From: Akkermansia sp.
Lineage (GTDB): Bacteria > Verrucomicrobiota > Verrucomicrobiia > Verrucomicrobiales > Akkermansiaceae
DNA length: 14,661 nt
Direction of reading: 5' to 3'
NCBI GenBank assembly: GCA_017628435.1
Contig: JAGBZE010000096.1
Coordinates: forward strand, 1 to 14,661
The notes under the pieces are model-generated. The model was not told the origin of the DNA. It did not search any database and saw only the letters and a list, made by a program, of their open reading frames with translations. The translations under genes and the position numbers were made by a program. Shown here piece after piece: positions 1-6,784 of the stretch. The first letter of the stretch is position 1. Each line of letters begins with the position of its first letter.

Positions 1-897
1 ACGCTCACCTGCCTGAGCCGACTGGCGCAGCAAACCCGCCGTCCGGAGCACATCGTCATCATCAACAACGGCAGCGCAGATGACCCCACCCTGCCCGAGG
101 CGCGCCAATTTGCAGAAAATACTTTCCCCGACGGCACCCTGCACATCCTCCAGATGGAAAGCAACCTGGGCAATGCAGGCGGCTGCGCCCGCGGACTGGA
201 ATATGCGTTCAGCACCCTCAAGGCAGATTTCACCTGGGTACTGGATGACGACTCCTGGCCCCGCCCGCGCACACTGGAAAACCTGTTAGCCGTACCGGTG
301 AACGCCGACACCGTGCGCATGAGCGCCGTAATTGACCCCACCAAGGGAGATGAACTCAGCTGGCCGCTCACCATCGCCGGCAGCGGGCCGGACCACTGGA
401 AGAACGCCATCCACCGCAGCGAACTACCGCCGGGCAACCTCATCCCCAGCCGCGGCGGCTGGCTGGGTGCCCTGTACCCCCGCGAGGCCTGGCTCAAGGC
501 AGGCCTGCCCACAGAGGCGCTCTTCATCCGAGGCGAAGACGAAGAATACCCCTGGAAAGTGCGCGCCGCCGGCTTCAAATTCATCACCGTGCTGAACTCT
601 GAGCTGGAACACCCCTCCGCCGCCATTCCGCTCATCCATTACCGCATCGCCCACCGTTCCTTCTTCTACGAACCGGGGCTGCACATCTCCCGCCAGTATT
701 ACAAGACCCGCAACTGGGCCTGGCTCCAGCGTCTGCGCGCGCCGCACAACTATCCCCGCCGCCTGGCCGCCTGCGGATTCTACATCATCCTCTCGCTCAA
801 TGCCATGCTGCGCTGCGGCGAAGTCAATATCCCCCGCATTTACACACTCTTCCGCGCCCTGCACAATGGCTTTTACGGCAAGCTTCGCCCCTTCTGA
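1..897 (+). CDS. GT2 family glycosyltransferase (rhamnosyl/galactofuranosyl-transferase-like), 5' truncated by window
   Basis: The reading frame is open from base 1, so the gene begins upstream; 298 codons remain. The first methionine (base 154) is internal, because GT-A fold sequence already precedes it: a strand plus NNGSADD at window residues 22-28. The N-L-G-N-A-G-G segment (55-61) and the metal-binding DDD (82-84, the DXD motif) are typical of GT2 enzymes that use nucleotide sugars. GEDEEY (178-183) fits the usual acidic catalytic-base region, and YYKTRN (233-238) resembles the tail of rhamnosyl- and galactofuranosyl-transferases. The family usually works at the cytosolic membrane face in O-antigen, capsule or exopolysaccharide synthesis. 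Donor and acceptor cannot be read from sequence. It ends 118 bases before rpmJ, which has its own promoter. The family call is firm; the sugar specificity is not. Confidence 0.88.
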   Translation, partial: TLTCLSRLAQQTRRPEHIVIINNGSADDPTLPEARQFAENTFPDGTLHILQMESNLGNAGGCARGLEYAFSTLKADFTWVLDDDSWPRPRTLENLLAVPVNADTVRMSAVIDPTKGDELSWPLTIAGSGPDHWKNAIHRSELPPGNLIPSRGGWLGALYPREAWLKAGLPTEALFIRGEDEEYPWKVRAAGFKFITVLNSELEHPSAAIPLIHYRIAHRSFFYEPGLHISRQYYKTRNWAWLQRLRAPHNYPRRLAACGFYIILSLNAMLRCGEVNIPRIYTLFRALHNGFYGKLRPF

Positions 898-900
898 TAT

Positions 901-939
901 GCAAATTTTCAGAAAGTGCGCAAATTTGTCTTTACAAAT
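901..939. repeat. AT-rich repeat cluster upstream of and overlapping the rpmJ -35
   Basis: GCAAATTT occurs twice, at 901-908 and 920-927, 19 bases apart start to start, or about two helical turns. The first copy can also pair as an inverted repeat with AAATTTG at 922-928. ATTTGT (924-929) and ACAAAT (934-939) form a further inverted repeat that overlaps the proposed -35 box. This could be a regulator site, or a weak hairpin ending the glycosyltransferase transcript. It lacks a clear T-run. Confidence 0.3.
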
Positions 940-958
940 CGCGAGTTATCGCTATAAT
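931..958 (+). promoter_or_regulatory. Sigma-70-type promoter for rpmJ
   Basis: TTTACA (931-936) and a perfect TATAAT (953-958) are separated by 16 bases. Transcription would start near 965, giving a leader of about 50 bases before the rpmJ ATG at 1016. The -10 match and location make this the most convincing promoter in the window. Confidence 0.75.
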
Positions 959-1015
959 CTGCGTCCCGACGCATAAGCTTCTCCAAAAACAACATAACCA
1001 TATCACCAAAATATC

Positions 1016-1180
1016 ATGAAAGTTCTTTCCTCACTCGCATCCATGAAGCGCCGTCACGCTGATTGCCAGATCGTGAAGCGCAAGGGCACTCTCTACGTGA
1101 TCTGCAAGAGCAACCCCAAGTTCAAGGCTCGTCAGGGCACGACGGCCGGTACGCGCCTCAGCAAGAAGGGCGTGAAGTAA
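1016..1180 (+). CDS. rpmJ: 50S ribosomal protein L36, C-terminally extended
   Basis: This 54-residue protein carries the L36 core: MKVLSSLASMKRRH, then DCQIVKRKG, YVICKSNPKFKARQG. L36 binds 23S rRNA in the large subunit. Usual L36 is about 37-41 residues and ends at RQG. Here 14 more residues follow (GTTAGTRLSKKGVK), making a basic tail; chlamydial L36 also carries a tail, so this may be a PVC trait. Of the classical zinc-ribbon ligands (C-x2-C-x12-C-x4-H), only C17 and C30 are in place. H14 may replace the first cysteine and the final histidine is absent, so the protein is near the zinc-free type. No Shine-Dalgarno sequence precedes the ATG. The gene is flanked by its own promoter and terminator, so it appears monocistronic. 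Confidence 0.93.
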   Translation: MKVLSSLASMKRRHADCQIVKRKGTLYVICKSNPKFKARQGTTAGTRLSKKGVK

Positions 1181-1225
1181 TTTTACCCCATCCCCAGCTT
1201 TCCGTCGGGGATAATAGACAGAGAG

Positions 1226-1257
1226 AAGACCGGAGTCTGCAAAGCCCGGTCTTTTTT
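1226..1257 (+). terminator. Rho-independent terminator after rpmJ
   Basis: AAGACCGG (1226-1233) pairs with CCGGTCTT (1246-1253) around a 12-base loop, and a run of six T follows (1252-1257). A smaller hairpin, ATCCCC/GGGGAT (1190-1195 with 1207-1212), lies between the rpmJ stop and this terminator and has no T-run. The T-run ends only 14 bases before the metX ATG. Confidence 0.85.
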
Positions 1258-1271
1258 CGTATTCCACCACC

Positions 1272-2402
1272 ATGAGCCAGACCATCCGCACCCACATCCT
1301 CCCCCTGGGCGATTTCACCTTCGACAACGGCGAAACCCTGCCCGGCATTCAGCTTGCCTATGAAACCTACGGCCAGCTGAACGCAGAGAAGAGCAATGCC
1401 ATTCTGCTTTTCCACGCGCTGACCGGAAGCCACCACGCCCATGGGCACAACGATTCCCTACCCGAGGCCGGCGATTTCTGGCAACCGGAGAACTACGATG
1501 GCTGGTGGGACCGCATGATTGGTCCCGGCAAACCGCTGGATACGGAAAAATACTTCATCATCTGCATCAACTACCTGGGCAGCTGCTATGGCTCCAGCGG
1601 CCCCTGCTCCATCGCCCCGGATGGCGACCCCTGGGGCAGCCGATTCCCGCTGGTGAACGCCAACGATCAGGCCCGCTCGCAGATTAAGGTGCTTGACTAT
1701 TTCGGGATTGACCGCTTCACGGTAGTTGGCCCCAGCCTGGGCGGCATGCTCTCGCTCTCCCTGGCCACACTCTACCCCACCCGCATCAAGAATATCATCA
1801 TCATCGGTGCCGGCTACAAACCCGCCATTGAGCACAAGCTGGAAGCCTTCGAGCAGATCCTCGCCATCGAGCTGGACCCGGATTACCTCGAAGGCCGCTA
1901 CCCGCTCAGCGCCCCGCCCCGCCGCGGTCTGGCACTGGCGCGCATGATATCTCACAAACTTTTCGTCAACCAGCGCGGACTGGAAAAGCGCGCGCGCAAG
2001 GGCGTATCCGACCGCAAGGGAATGCTCACCTGGTACAACCCCACGCGCAACACGGAAAGCTACATGCTGCACCAGGGCACCAAGTTTGCCAAGCGTTACG
2101 ATGCCAATGCCTACATCCGCATCATCAACCTCTGGGCTGGCTACGATCTGGCCACATTCTCCGGGCTCGGCAGTGTAGATAAAGCGTTCAAGTTATTTGC
2201 AGAGCACGGCATCCGTTTCATGCTCTTCTCCATCAACACAGACTGCTGCTTCACAGCGCGCGATATCTCCTGCTTCCACCGCAAGCTGCTGAAGAATGGC
2301 GTTGATTCCCGCTACAAGTGCATCCACTCGGTAAAGGGGCATGATTCCTTCCTCCTGGAACCCGAACTGTATGAAGCAGACCTCAAGGCATATCTGGGGT
2401 AA
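1272..2402 (+). CDS. metX: Homoserine O-acyltransferase, MetX family (alpha/beta-hydrolase)
   Basis: The 376-residue protein has full MetX length and layout. It is expected to acylate L-homoserine, usually with acetyl-CoA, as the first committed step of methionine synthesis in the cytosol. The N-terminus has the family pattern LAYETYG (28-34), and LFHALTGSHHAHG follows at 46-58. The nucleophile elbow is VVGPSLGGM with Ser155; the other triad members are Asp324 (INTDCCF) and His357 (VKGHDSFLLEP). GSCYGSSGPCSIAPDG (103-118) matches the family's substrate loop. Some MetX proteins use succinyl-CoA, and I cannot assign the acyl donor from sequence. The start at 1272 fits the family N-terminus and lies 14 bases after the rpmJ terminator, with no Shine-Dalgarno sequence and no clear promoter of its own. 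A partner sulfhydrylase is not seen here. Confidence 0.93.
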   Translation: MSQTIRTHILPLGDFTFDNGETLPGIQLAYETYGQLNAEKSNAILLFHALTGSHHAHGHNDSLPEAGDFWQPENYDGWWDRMIGPGKPLDTEKYFIICINYLGSCYGSSGPCSIAPDGDPWGSRFPLVNANDQARSQIKVLDYFGIDRFTVVGPSLGGMLSLSLATLYPTRIKNIIIIGAGYKPAIEHKLEAFEQILAIELDPDYLEGRYPLSAPPRRGLALARMISHKLFVNQRGLEKRARKGVSDRKGMLTWYNPTRNTESYMLHQGTKFAKRYDANAYIRIINLWAGYDLATFSGLGSVDKAFKLFAEHGIRFMLFSINTDCCFTARDISCFHRKLLKNGVDSRYKCIHSVKGHDSFLLEPELYEADLKAYLG

Positions 2403-2436
2403 GTTTTCCGGGCTTCCTCAATTTGTTGTTTTCGGA

Positions 2437-2493
2437 GCGCGGGACTTCAGTCCCGAAATCACGGTGCACATAATCGGGACTGAAGTCCCGTGC
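2437..2493. repeat. REP/BIME-like paired palindrome
   Basis: Two copies of a palindrome face each other: CGGGACTTCAGTCCCG (2440-2455) and its reverse complement CGGGACTGAAGTCCCG (2475-2490). Each copy alone forms a 6-7 bp hairpin. With flanking bases, the arms 2437-2456 and 2474-2493 pair over 20 positions, one of them G-T, around a 17-base spacer containing GTGCAC. No T-run follows, so it is not a standard terminator, though it could stabilise the metX mRNA 3' end. The architecture matches REP/BIME-type dispersed repeats. No transposase (RAYT) lies in the window, and dispersal cannot be tested here. Confidence 0.7.
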
Positions 2494-2562
2494 CCCGACA
2501 AAGTTCAGCCCCTCGGTATGAATCATTCCGTGGCATACAATCTGCCGGAGAGCACATAAGGC

Positions 2563-2591
2563 TTGATTTCCTCGCGTGCGTGCGCTATAGT
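2563..2591 (+). promoter_or_regulatory. Promoter for leuS
   Basis: TTGATT (2563-2568) and TATAGT (2586-2591) are separated by 17 bases, a near-consensus sigma-70-type promoter. The -10 ends 10 bases before the leuS ATG at 2602. The expected start point, around 2597-2600, leaves a leader of only a few bases. This promoter also argues against the upstream in-frame TTG at 2563 as the start codon. Confidence 0.68.
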
Positions 2592-2601
2592 CGCGCGCGA
2601 C
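2590..2601. promoter_or_regulatory. Perfect 12-bp palindrome between leuS -10 and ATG
   Basis: GTCGCGCGCGAC is its own reverse complement. It overlaps the last two bases of the -10 and ends at the base before the ATG, so it covers the predicted transcription start. The placement suits a repressor operator, but alternating CG in a GC-rich genome may also arise by chance. Confidence 0.35.
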
Positions 2602-5175
2602 ATGTCCGAACGTAAAAATCCGTATCCTTTCGACGTCTTTGAACCCAGGTGGCAGGCCACCTGGGACGCAGAGAAGACCTTCAAAGTGCTCAACCCCGGC
2701 CAGGAGGGATTTGATGCCAGCAAGCCCAAGTGCTACATCCTGGATATGTTCCCCTACCCGAGTGGTGCCGGTCTGCACGTAGGCCACCCGGAGGGCTACA
2801 CCGCCACCGATATCGTGAGCCGCTACAAGCGCATGAACGGTTTCAACGTGCTGCACCCCATGGGCTGGGACTCCTTCGGTCTCCCCGCTGAGCAGTACGC
2901 CATCAAGACCGGTCAGCACCCGAGCATCACGACCTATCAGAACATCGACAATTTCCGCCGCCAGCTCAAGATGCTGGGCTTCTCCTATGACTGGGACCGC
3001 GAGGTAGCCACCACCGACCCCCGCTATGTGCGCTGGACGCAGTGGATTTTCCTGCGCCTGTACAACTCCTACTACAACGAGGAGCTCAAGAAGGCCTGCC
3101 CCGTGAGCGAACTGGAAGCCAAGGACTGGACCCGCGAACAGATTGACAACGTACGCCTGGCCTACGTGGCTGAAGGCATGGTGAACTGGAGCCCGGACAT
3201 GGGCACCGTGCTCGCCAACGAAGAGGCCGAGGAATGGAAGAGCAAGGGCCACACCGTGGAGCGCCGCAAGCTCCGCCAGTGGATGCTGCGCATCACCGCC
3301 TATGCCGAGCGCCTTATCGATGAGCTGGAACCGCTCGACTGGCCGGAGAGCATCAAGCTCCTGCAGCGCAACTGGATTGGCAAGTCCACCGGCGCTGAGG
3401 TGAACTTCGACTGCCAGGGCAACACCATCACCGTGTACACCACCCGCCCGGACACCCTCTTCGGCGCCACCTACATGGTGCTTTCCCCGGAGCACGAGCT
3501 CGTGCCCGCCATCACCACCGCTGAGCAGAAAGCCGCAGTGGAAGCCTACCAGGCAGAGTGCGCCGCCAAGAGCGACCTGGAACGCACCGAGCTGAGCAAG
3601 GAGAAGACCGGTGTCTTCACCGGTGCCTATGCCACCAACCCGGTGAACGGCAAGCAGATTCCCATCTGGATTGCCGACTATGTGCTCACCGGCTACGGCA
3701 CCGGTGCCATCATGGCCGTGCCCGCTCACGACAGCCGCGACTTCGAGTTCGCCACCAAGTTTGAACTGCCCATCATCCAGGTGGTGCAGCCGGATACCGC
3801 CGATACCCCCTGGCAGAACTTCTGCGGGTATGACGGCACCATGGTGAACTCCGAGCACTTCAACGGCCTGAGCGTACCCGAAGCCAAGAAGCAGATGACT
3901 GTCTGGCTCGAGGAGAAGGGCTATGGCCAGGGCAAGGTGAACTACAAGCTCCGCGACTGGTTGTTCAGCCGCCAGCGCTACTGGGGCGAACCCTTCCCCA
4001 TCGTCTGGAACAGCGAGGACGGCAACCACTACGCCATTCCCGAGAGCGAGCTGCCCCTGCTGCAGCCCGAGATGGAAGACTTCAAGCCCAGTGGCGACCC
4101 CCGCGGCCCGCTCGTGAAAGCCACCAGCTGGATTCAGTACTCCGATACTTTCACCCGCGAAACCAACACCATGCCCCAGTGGGCCGGCTCCTGCTGGTAC
4201 TACCTGCGCTACCTCGACCCCACCAATGACAACGCCTTCGTTGACCCCGCCGTGGAGCAGTACTGGATGGGTGGCGGCAACCCCGGCGGTGTAGACCTCT
4301 ACGTGGGTGGCACCGAGCACGCTGTGCTGCACCTGCTCTATGCCCGCTTCTGGCACAAGGTTCTCTACGATTACGGTCTGGTGAGCACCAACGAGCCCTT
4401 CAACAAGCTCGTGAACCAGGGTCTCATCCTTGGTGAGGACAGCCAGAAGATGTCCAAGAGCCGCGGCAACGTGGTGAACCCGGACGATATCGTGAAGGCT
4501 TACGGCGCAGACTCCCTCCGCATGTACGAAATGTTCATGGGCCCGCTCAAGGAAGTGAAGCCCTGGCAGACCAAGGGTGTGGAAGGCATCAGCCGCTTCC
4601 TGGCCCGCGTGTGGCGCCTCGCCATGGTGGAAAACCAGGAGGGCGAATGGGTACTCGGCACCAAGATTACCGGTGAGGATGCCGGTGCCGTCACCCCCGT
4701 GCGCAAGGAGACCCACAAAACCATCAAGAAGGTGACCGAAGACATCGAGGCCATGAGCTTCAACACCGGCATCTCCAAGATGATGGAATGCGTGAACGCC
4801 ATGACCAGCGCCGAGACCGTCTGCGTGGCTGACTATGTGAACCTGCTCCAGGTGCTGAATCCCTACGCTCCCCACATCACCGAGGAGCTCTACAGCATCC
4901 TGCGCCAGCAGTTCACCACCCTGCCCGCCTGCCAGCTCTGCGAGCAGCCCTGGCCCACCTTCAACCCCGAATACCTGGTGGAGAACACCAGGGAAATCGT
5001 GGTGCAGGTGAACGGCAAGCTGCGCGACAAGATGACCGTGGCAGCCGATGCTCCCAAGGAAGAGCTCGAGGCCACCGCCCTCACCCTGCCCCGCGTGCTC
5101 GAGTTCACCACCGGCAAGACAGTCCGCAAGGTCATCGTCGTTCCCGGCCGCCTCGTGAACATCGTGGCCAACTAA
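2602..5175 (+). CDS. leuS: Leucyl-tRNA synthetase
   Basis: The 857-residue protein is close to bacterial LeuRS length (about 860). It charges tRNA-Leu with leucine in the cytosol. The class I HIGH motif is HVGH (59-62) and the KMSKS loop is KMSKS (616-620). The CP1 editing domain is intact, with TTRPDTLFG (280-288) and GTGAIMAVPAHDSRDFEFA starting at 366, including Asp380, so post-transfer editing is likely kept. The N-terminus NPYPFDVFEPRWQATWD is typical. The in-frame TTG at 2563 would add 13 residues encoded by the promoter, so ATG 2602 is preferred. Codon use is strongly biased, as in highly expressed genes, which produces a very long antisense open frame. No Shine-Dalgarno sequence is present and the mRNA is probably nearly leaderless. 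A strong terminator follows. Confidence 0.97.
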   Translation: MSERKNPYPFDVFEPRWQATWDAEKTFKVLNPGQEGFDASKPKCYILDMFPYPSGAGLHVGHPEGYTATDIVSRYKRMNGFNVLHPMGWDSFGLPAEQYAIKTGQHPSITTYQNIDNFRRQLKMLGFSYDWDREVATTDPRYVRWTQWIFLRLYNSYYNEELKKACPVSELEAKDWTREQIDNVRLAYVAEGMVNWSPDMGTVLANEEAEEWKSKGHTVERRKLRQWMLRITAYAERLIDELEPLDWPESIKLLQRNWIGKSTGAEVNFDCQGNTITVYTTRPDTLFGATYMVLSPEHELVPAITTAEQKAAVEAYQAECAAKSDLERTELSKEKTGVFTGAYATNPVNGKQIPIWIADYVLTGYGTGAIMAVPAHDSRDFEFATKFELPIIQVVQPDTADTPWQNFCGYDGTMVNSEHFNGLSVPEAKKQMTVWLEEKGYGQGKVNYKLRDWLFSRQRYWGEPFPIVWNSEDGNHYAIPESELPLLQPEMEDFKPSGDPRGPLVKATSWIQYSDTFTRETNTMPQWAGSCWYYLRYLDPTNDNAFVDPAVEQYWMGGGNPGGVDLYVGGTEHAVLHLLYARFWHKVLYDYGLVSTNEPFNKLVNQGLILGEDSQKMSKSRGNVVNPDDIVKAYGADSLRMYEMFMGPLKEVKPWQTKGVEGISRFLARVWRLAMVENQEGEWVLGTKITGEDAGAVTPVRKETHKTIKKVTEDIEAMSFNTGISKMMECVNAMTSAETVCVADYVNLLQVLNPYAPHITEELYSILRQQFTTLPACQLCEQPWPTFNPEYLVENTREIVVQVNGKLRDKMTVAADAPKEELEATALTLPRVLEFTTGKTVRKVIVVPGRLVNIVAN

Positions 5176-5188
5176 GATACTATTTACC

Positions 5189-5226
5189 AATCCCCCGCCC
5201 GCAATCATGCAGGCGGGGGATTTTTT
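5189..5226 (+). terminator. Rho-independent terminator after leuS
   Basis: AATCCCCCGCC (5189-5199) pairs with GGCGGGGGATT (5212-5222) in an 11-bp stem. GCA/TGC pairing inside the loop is possible. T5221-5226 forms the U-tract. It lies 14 bases after the leuS stop, and its T-run ends 15 bases before the next ATG. Confidence 0.92.
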
Positions 5227-5241
5227 ATCCATTAAATCACC

Positions 5242-5646
5242 ATGCAGCAACTCCCCGGCAGGAAAGATATCAACTCGCGCAACAGCGTGTATGAGCAGAG
5301 CGCGCTGGATACCTTCTACGGCAAGACGCAGGAGGAGGCGATGGAACTCCTGCTGGAGAATTTTGCCCATTACAGCGAACACCTCGGGTGGATGAGCTCT
5401 GCCGGCTTTGCCTACTATGGCCAGGCCTGGGAAAAGATGCTCGATTACTACGATTTCAAAGCCGCCGATCCGGAATTCATACACGAATTTTCCGCTTACA
5501 CCCGTTGCATCATCGTCTGGCGCTACGGCTGGTGGAAAAATGACCCGCCGGAATGCCGCAAAATTCTGCGAAACATGCTCTCCTTCTGTGAAAAATATCA
5601 CCATGGCGATGACAGTCTCCGCGCCTGGCTGGAGGAGAAAAACTAA
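5242..5646 (+). CDS. Uncharacterised small protein, paralog of 6264-6773
   Basis: This 134-residue, aromatic-rich protein has no signal peptide or TM segment, so it is likely cytosolic. I do not recognise a named function. It aligns without gaps to the protein at 6264-6773 over its first 64 residues. Shared positions include L4-P5, DIN (9-11), FYGKT (25-29), M51, GFAYY (55-59) and AWE (62-64). Later shared pieces are a CII segment and a CEK-x-x-H/Y segment. It ends about 35 residues earlier than the paralog. The start follows the shared M-x-x-L-P opening. It lies 15 bases after the leuS terminator with no evident promoter, and 14 bases before the next gene, so 5242-6158 is probably co-transcribed. 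An immunity-type or housekeeping role would be a guess. Confidence 0.8.
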   Translation: MQQLPGRKDINSRNSVYEQSALDTFYGKTQEEAMELLLENFAHYSEHLGWMSSAGFAYYGQAWEKMLDYYDFKAADPEFIHEFSAYTRCIIVWRYGWWKNDPPECRKILRNMLSFCEKYHHGDDSLRAWLEEKN

Positions 5647-5660
5647 CACCTGGTTTCCCT

Positions 5661-6158
5661 ATGAAAAGCCGGAAAGAACAACACAAAGAGGAGAAAAGCA
5701 GCTCGGTTGCCCTGAGTGTTGCGCTTATGTGCTTCTCCGGCGGTGCGGCGTTTTTAAATGGCAACGCCGCTTATATCACGCTGAACCGTGATTCTGCGGA
5801 ATACGCCATCGTCAGAGGAACGCTCAACAGCGGCGCAAGCTGGGGCTCCAGGCCCCGAGTCAGCTTCGACTATGAGGGCGAACCGCATGAACTGCGCAGC
5901 GCCGGGCTGCTCCTGACAAAAAGACAACTGCGCAGCATCCATGACGAGCTGGGCTATATTCCCGTCAGTGTAGACAAACAGCACCCGTGGAATGCCGCCG
6001 TCTACCACGAATTGACCGCTTTCGGCGCAGGATGCACCGTGTTGCCCGGACTCCTGTTTCTGGTCTCTCTTGTCTGGTGCCTGTACCATATCCGCAGAAA
6101 GAAGCAAAGCAGCAGACTCACCCTCAGAAAAAGCCGGCGGCATCGGTTAGCTCAATAA
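5661..6158 (+). CDS. Two-TM membrane protein, DUF3592-like
   Basis: The 165-residue protein has a short basic/polar N-terminus, a hydrophobic segment at about 17-38, a middle domain, a second TM at about 120-142, and a basic C-terminal tail (RRKKQSSRLTLRKSRRHR) that should be cytosolic. The middle part, IVRGTLNSGASWGSRPRV then FDYEGEPHELRSAG, has the alternating beta pattern of DUF3592 domains, which sit between two TM helices. That assignment is by pattern only. The function of DUF3592 proteins is not established. It follows the upstream gene by 14 bases without a Shine-Dalgarno sequence and lies between two paralogous genes, so a joint function or a hitch-hiking insertion are both possible. 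Confidence 0.75.
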   Translation: MKSRKEQHKEEKSSSVALSVALMCFSGGAAFLNGNAAYITLNRDSAEYAIVRGTLNSGASWGSRPRVSFDYEGEPHELRSAGLLLTKRQLRSIHDELGYIPVSVDKQHPWNAAVYHELTAFGAGCTVLPGLLFLVSLVWCLYHIRRKKQSSRLTLRKSRRHRLAQ

Positions 6159-6168
6159 AAATCCACAT

Positions 6169-6242
6169 ATTCCCGATTTCGGGCATTTTTAGAACATACA
6201 ATTCCCGCGAATCGGGAATCGCATTCCCGATTCGCGGGAATT
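6169..6242. repeat. Cluster of three ATTCCCG/CGGGAAT palindromes, two forming a 20-bp perfect inverted repeat
   Basis: Three hairpins share the stem ATTCCCG/CGGGAAT: 6169-6186 (loop ATTT, one mismatch in the right arm), 6201-6219 (loop CGAAT) and 6223-6241 (loop ATTCG). The second and third are exact reverse complements, giving 20-bp perfect arms (6200-6219 and 6223-6242) with a 3-base spacer. This is the same hairpin-against-hairpin design as the repeat at 2437-2493, with a different core. It lies in the 105-base gap before the second paralog. It could be REP-like, a terminator for 5242-6158 (CATTTTT follows the first hairpin), or a regulator site. Confidence 0.65.
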
Positions 6243-6263
6243 TCGCAAGAACAAAACGCGATT

Positions 6264-6773
6264 ATGAACACCCTGCCCCGCAAAGAAGATATCAACGTCT
6301 ACGACTCGCTCGATGAGAGGTATGCCGTAAAGGAATTCTATGGCAAAACCCGTGAGCAGATCTTCGAGGAGCTCACCGATGGCTACCAGCACATGCAGGA
6401 AAGCCTGGCCTTCATGGGGCCTGTGGGGTTTGCCTACTATGCCCCCGCCTGGGAAAGGCTTTTCACCCACTTCGAACAGGTCGAAAAGCTGGAAGAGATT
6501 GCGCAATGGACCAAATGCATCATCAGCATCCGCTGCAACAGTCTGGACACTGAGACTCCCGAGGCCGTTGCAGCCCTGCACCGCATGCTGGAGCTCTGCG
6601 AAAAGTTCTACCACTCCGATGCCTACCTCAACTACAACATTGAAGAAGCGCGCATGTATGGCTACGCAGAATCCCTGCTCTCCAGCCCACTGAATCTGCC
6701 AGAAGTGAAAGTGGGGCTGAAGGAATGCACCAGACTGCGTAAGCAGTTGAACGCACGACAAAAGCAGGAATAA
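6264..6773 (+). CDS. Uncharacterised small protein, longer paralog of 5242-5646
   Basis: This 169-residue soluble protein has no signal peptide or TM segment. It shares the M-x-x-L-P opening, DIN, FYGKT, M51, GFAYY and AWE positions with the upstream paralog, with no gap over 64 residues. It then continues with an extra C-terminal region of about 35 residues rich in Leu, Arg and Lys. The divergence is well beyond a recent duplication. I do not recognise a function. Such small MGPVGFAYY-type proteins are, as far as I know, uncharacterised. The start at 6264 is fixed by the shared N-terminus; no Shine-Dalgarno sequence precedes it (only A-rich sequence). The gene ends 11 bases before the bidirectional terminator. 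Confidence 0.82.
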   Translation: MNTLPRKEDINVYDSLDERYAVKEFYGKTREQIFEELTDGYQHMQESLAFMGPVGFAYYAPAWERLFTHFEQVEKLEEIAQWTKCIISIRCNSLDTETPEAVAALHRMLELCEKFYHSDAYLNYNIEEARMYGYAESLLSSPLNLPEVKVGLKECTRLRKQLNARQKQE

Positions 6774-6784
6774 ACAGCCACTCT

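Noticed and set aside
2563..2601. TTG at 2563 as leuS start
   Set aside because: The 13 extra residues are encoded by the -35/-10 promoter sequence and have no counterpart in LeuRS. ATG 2602 fits the family.
2383..5649. Minus-strand open frame of 1088 codons across leuS and neighbours
   Set aside because: It lies antisense to leuS, an unmistakable synthetase, and runs through the leuS promoter, terminator and the REP-like repeat. Its His/Gly/Val/Leu-rich composition is that of a shadow caused by strong codon bias.
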